A program made the translations under genes and the position numbers. Positions 63,794 to 64,000 of a stretch of DNA of 64,000 nt are shown here, piece by piece (the first letter of the stretch is position 1; every line of letters starts with the position of its first letter). Below the pieces are notes generated by a model, which saw only the letters and a program-made list of their open reading frames with translations, did not search any database and had not been told where the DNA came from. Source of the stretch: Marinomonas primoryensis. Its GTDB lineage: Bacteria; Pseudomonadota; Gammaproteobacteria; Pseudomonadales; Marinomonadaceae. The stretch covers positions 1,164,001 through 1,228,000 of the forward strand of contig NZ_CP054301.1 of assembly GCF_013372285.1 (NCBI RefSeq), in the 5' to 3' direction.

Positions 63794-64000
63794 ATGAATC
63801 AATTTCACTCACTTACTGTTTCAGATTTACGTCGTGAAACGCGTGATTCTATTTCGCTCGCTTTTGATATCCCTGAGGATTTAGCGCAGAGCTATCAATT
63901 TAAACAAGGTCAATTTTTGACACTGCGTACTCAAATTGATGGGCAAGAAGTACGTCGTTCTTATTCTATTTGCAGTGGTATTCAAGACAATGAAATGCGA
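63794..64000 (+). CDS. paaE: Phenylacetyl-CoA epoxidase reductase PaaE, N-terminal part
   Basis: The gene is cut by the window end; 69 codons are visible. The sequence begins the ferredoxin-reductase fold: FKQGQFLTLRTQI and the FAD-binding RRSYSICSG at residues about 56-64. PaaE passes electrons from NADPH through FAD and a 2Fe-2S centre to PaaA. ATG 63794 follows GTGGAGA. It starts 36 bases after paaD. Confidence 0.92.
   Translation, partial: MNQFHSLTVSDLRRETRDSISLAFDIPEDLAQSYQFKQGQFLTLRTQIDGQEVRRSYSICSGIQDNEMR

Noticed and set aside
1..64000. Insertion sequences, prophage genes, tRNA genes or integrase attachment sites
   Set aside because: No transposase or integrase coding sequence, terminal inverted repeats or tRNA-like cloverleaf were found on reading both strands by eye.

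Overview
The window reads as one contiguous stretch of a marine gammaproteobacterium, most likely Marinomonas or a close Oceanospirillales relative. This is an inference from moderate-to-low G+C, tightly packed operons, opgGH and a gammaproteobacterial-style paa cluster. I found no rRNA, tRNA, CRISPR array or insertion sequence.

Region 1 (1-16.5 kb) is the end of a type VI secretion (T6SS) locus: the 3' end of tssM, a short membrane-anchored TssA-like protein, hcp, vgrG, a DUF4123 adaptor, a 1194-residue VasX-like membrane toxin, and six tandem paralogous two-helix membrane proteins that are probably immunity proteins. Two of the six are frameshifted at the same place by poly-G tracts of 9 and 10 bases; 8 would restore the frame. 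Between the second and third paralog lies a shrunken remnant of a second toxin gene, followed by an 82-bp exact copy of the toxin-immunity leader. The array is therefore a duplicated, decaying and possibly phase-variable toxin-immunity locus.

Region 2 (16.5-31.3 kb) holds ordinary metabolic and envelope genes: an EamA exporter, a LysR/SDR pair (the SDR lacks the usual catalytic Tyr and Lys), a MobA-like aromatic flavin hydroxylase with a divergent LysR gene, mtfA, opgGH for osmoregulated periplasmic glucans, and an Lrp-type regulator divergent from a fused-E1 2-oxoacid dehydrogenase plus its E2.

Region 3 (31.3-52.6 kb) is a C4/C5 sugar-acid and polyol catabolic island. A D-apionate operon (oiaK, oiaX RuBisCO-like protein, apnO, a TRAP transporter and a DeoR regulator) converges on an ABC transporter operon, which is divergent from eryA-eryB-eryC-eryD. 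A separate eryR-eryH-eryI-inositol-phosphatase operon follows. By known biochemistry both branches make L-erythrulose 1-phosphate, so EryH and EryI would serve as a shared exit to D-erythrose 4-phosphate.

Region 4 (52.6-64 kb) is the aerobic phenylacetate pathway: paaX and paaY on the minus strand, then paaF-G-H-I-J-K and paaA-B-C-D-E on the plus strand. paaE is cut by the window end. A perfect 12-bp inverted repeat lies in the paaA promoter region.
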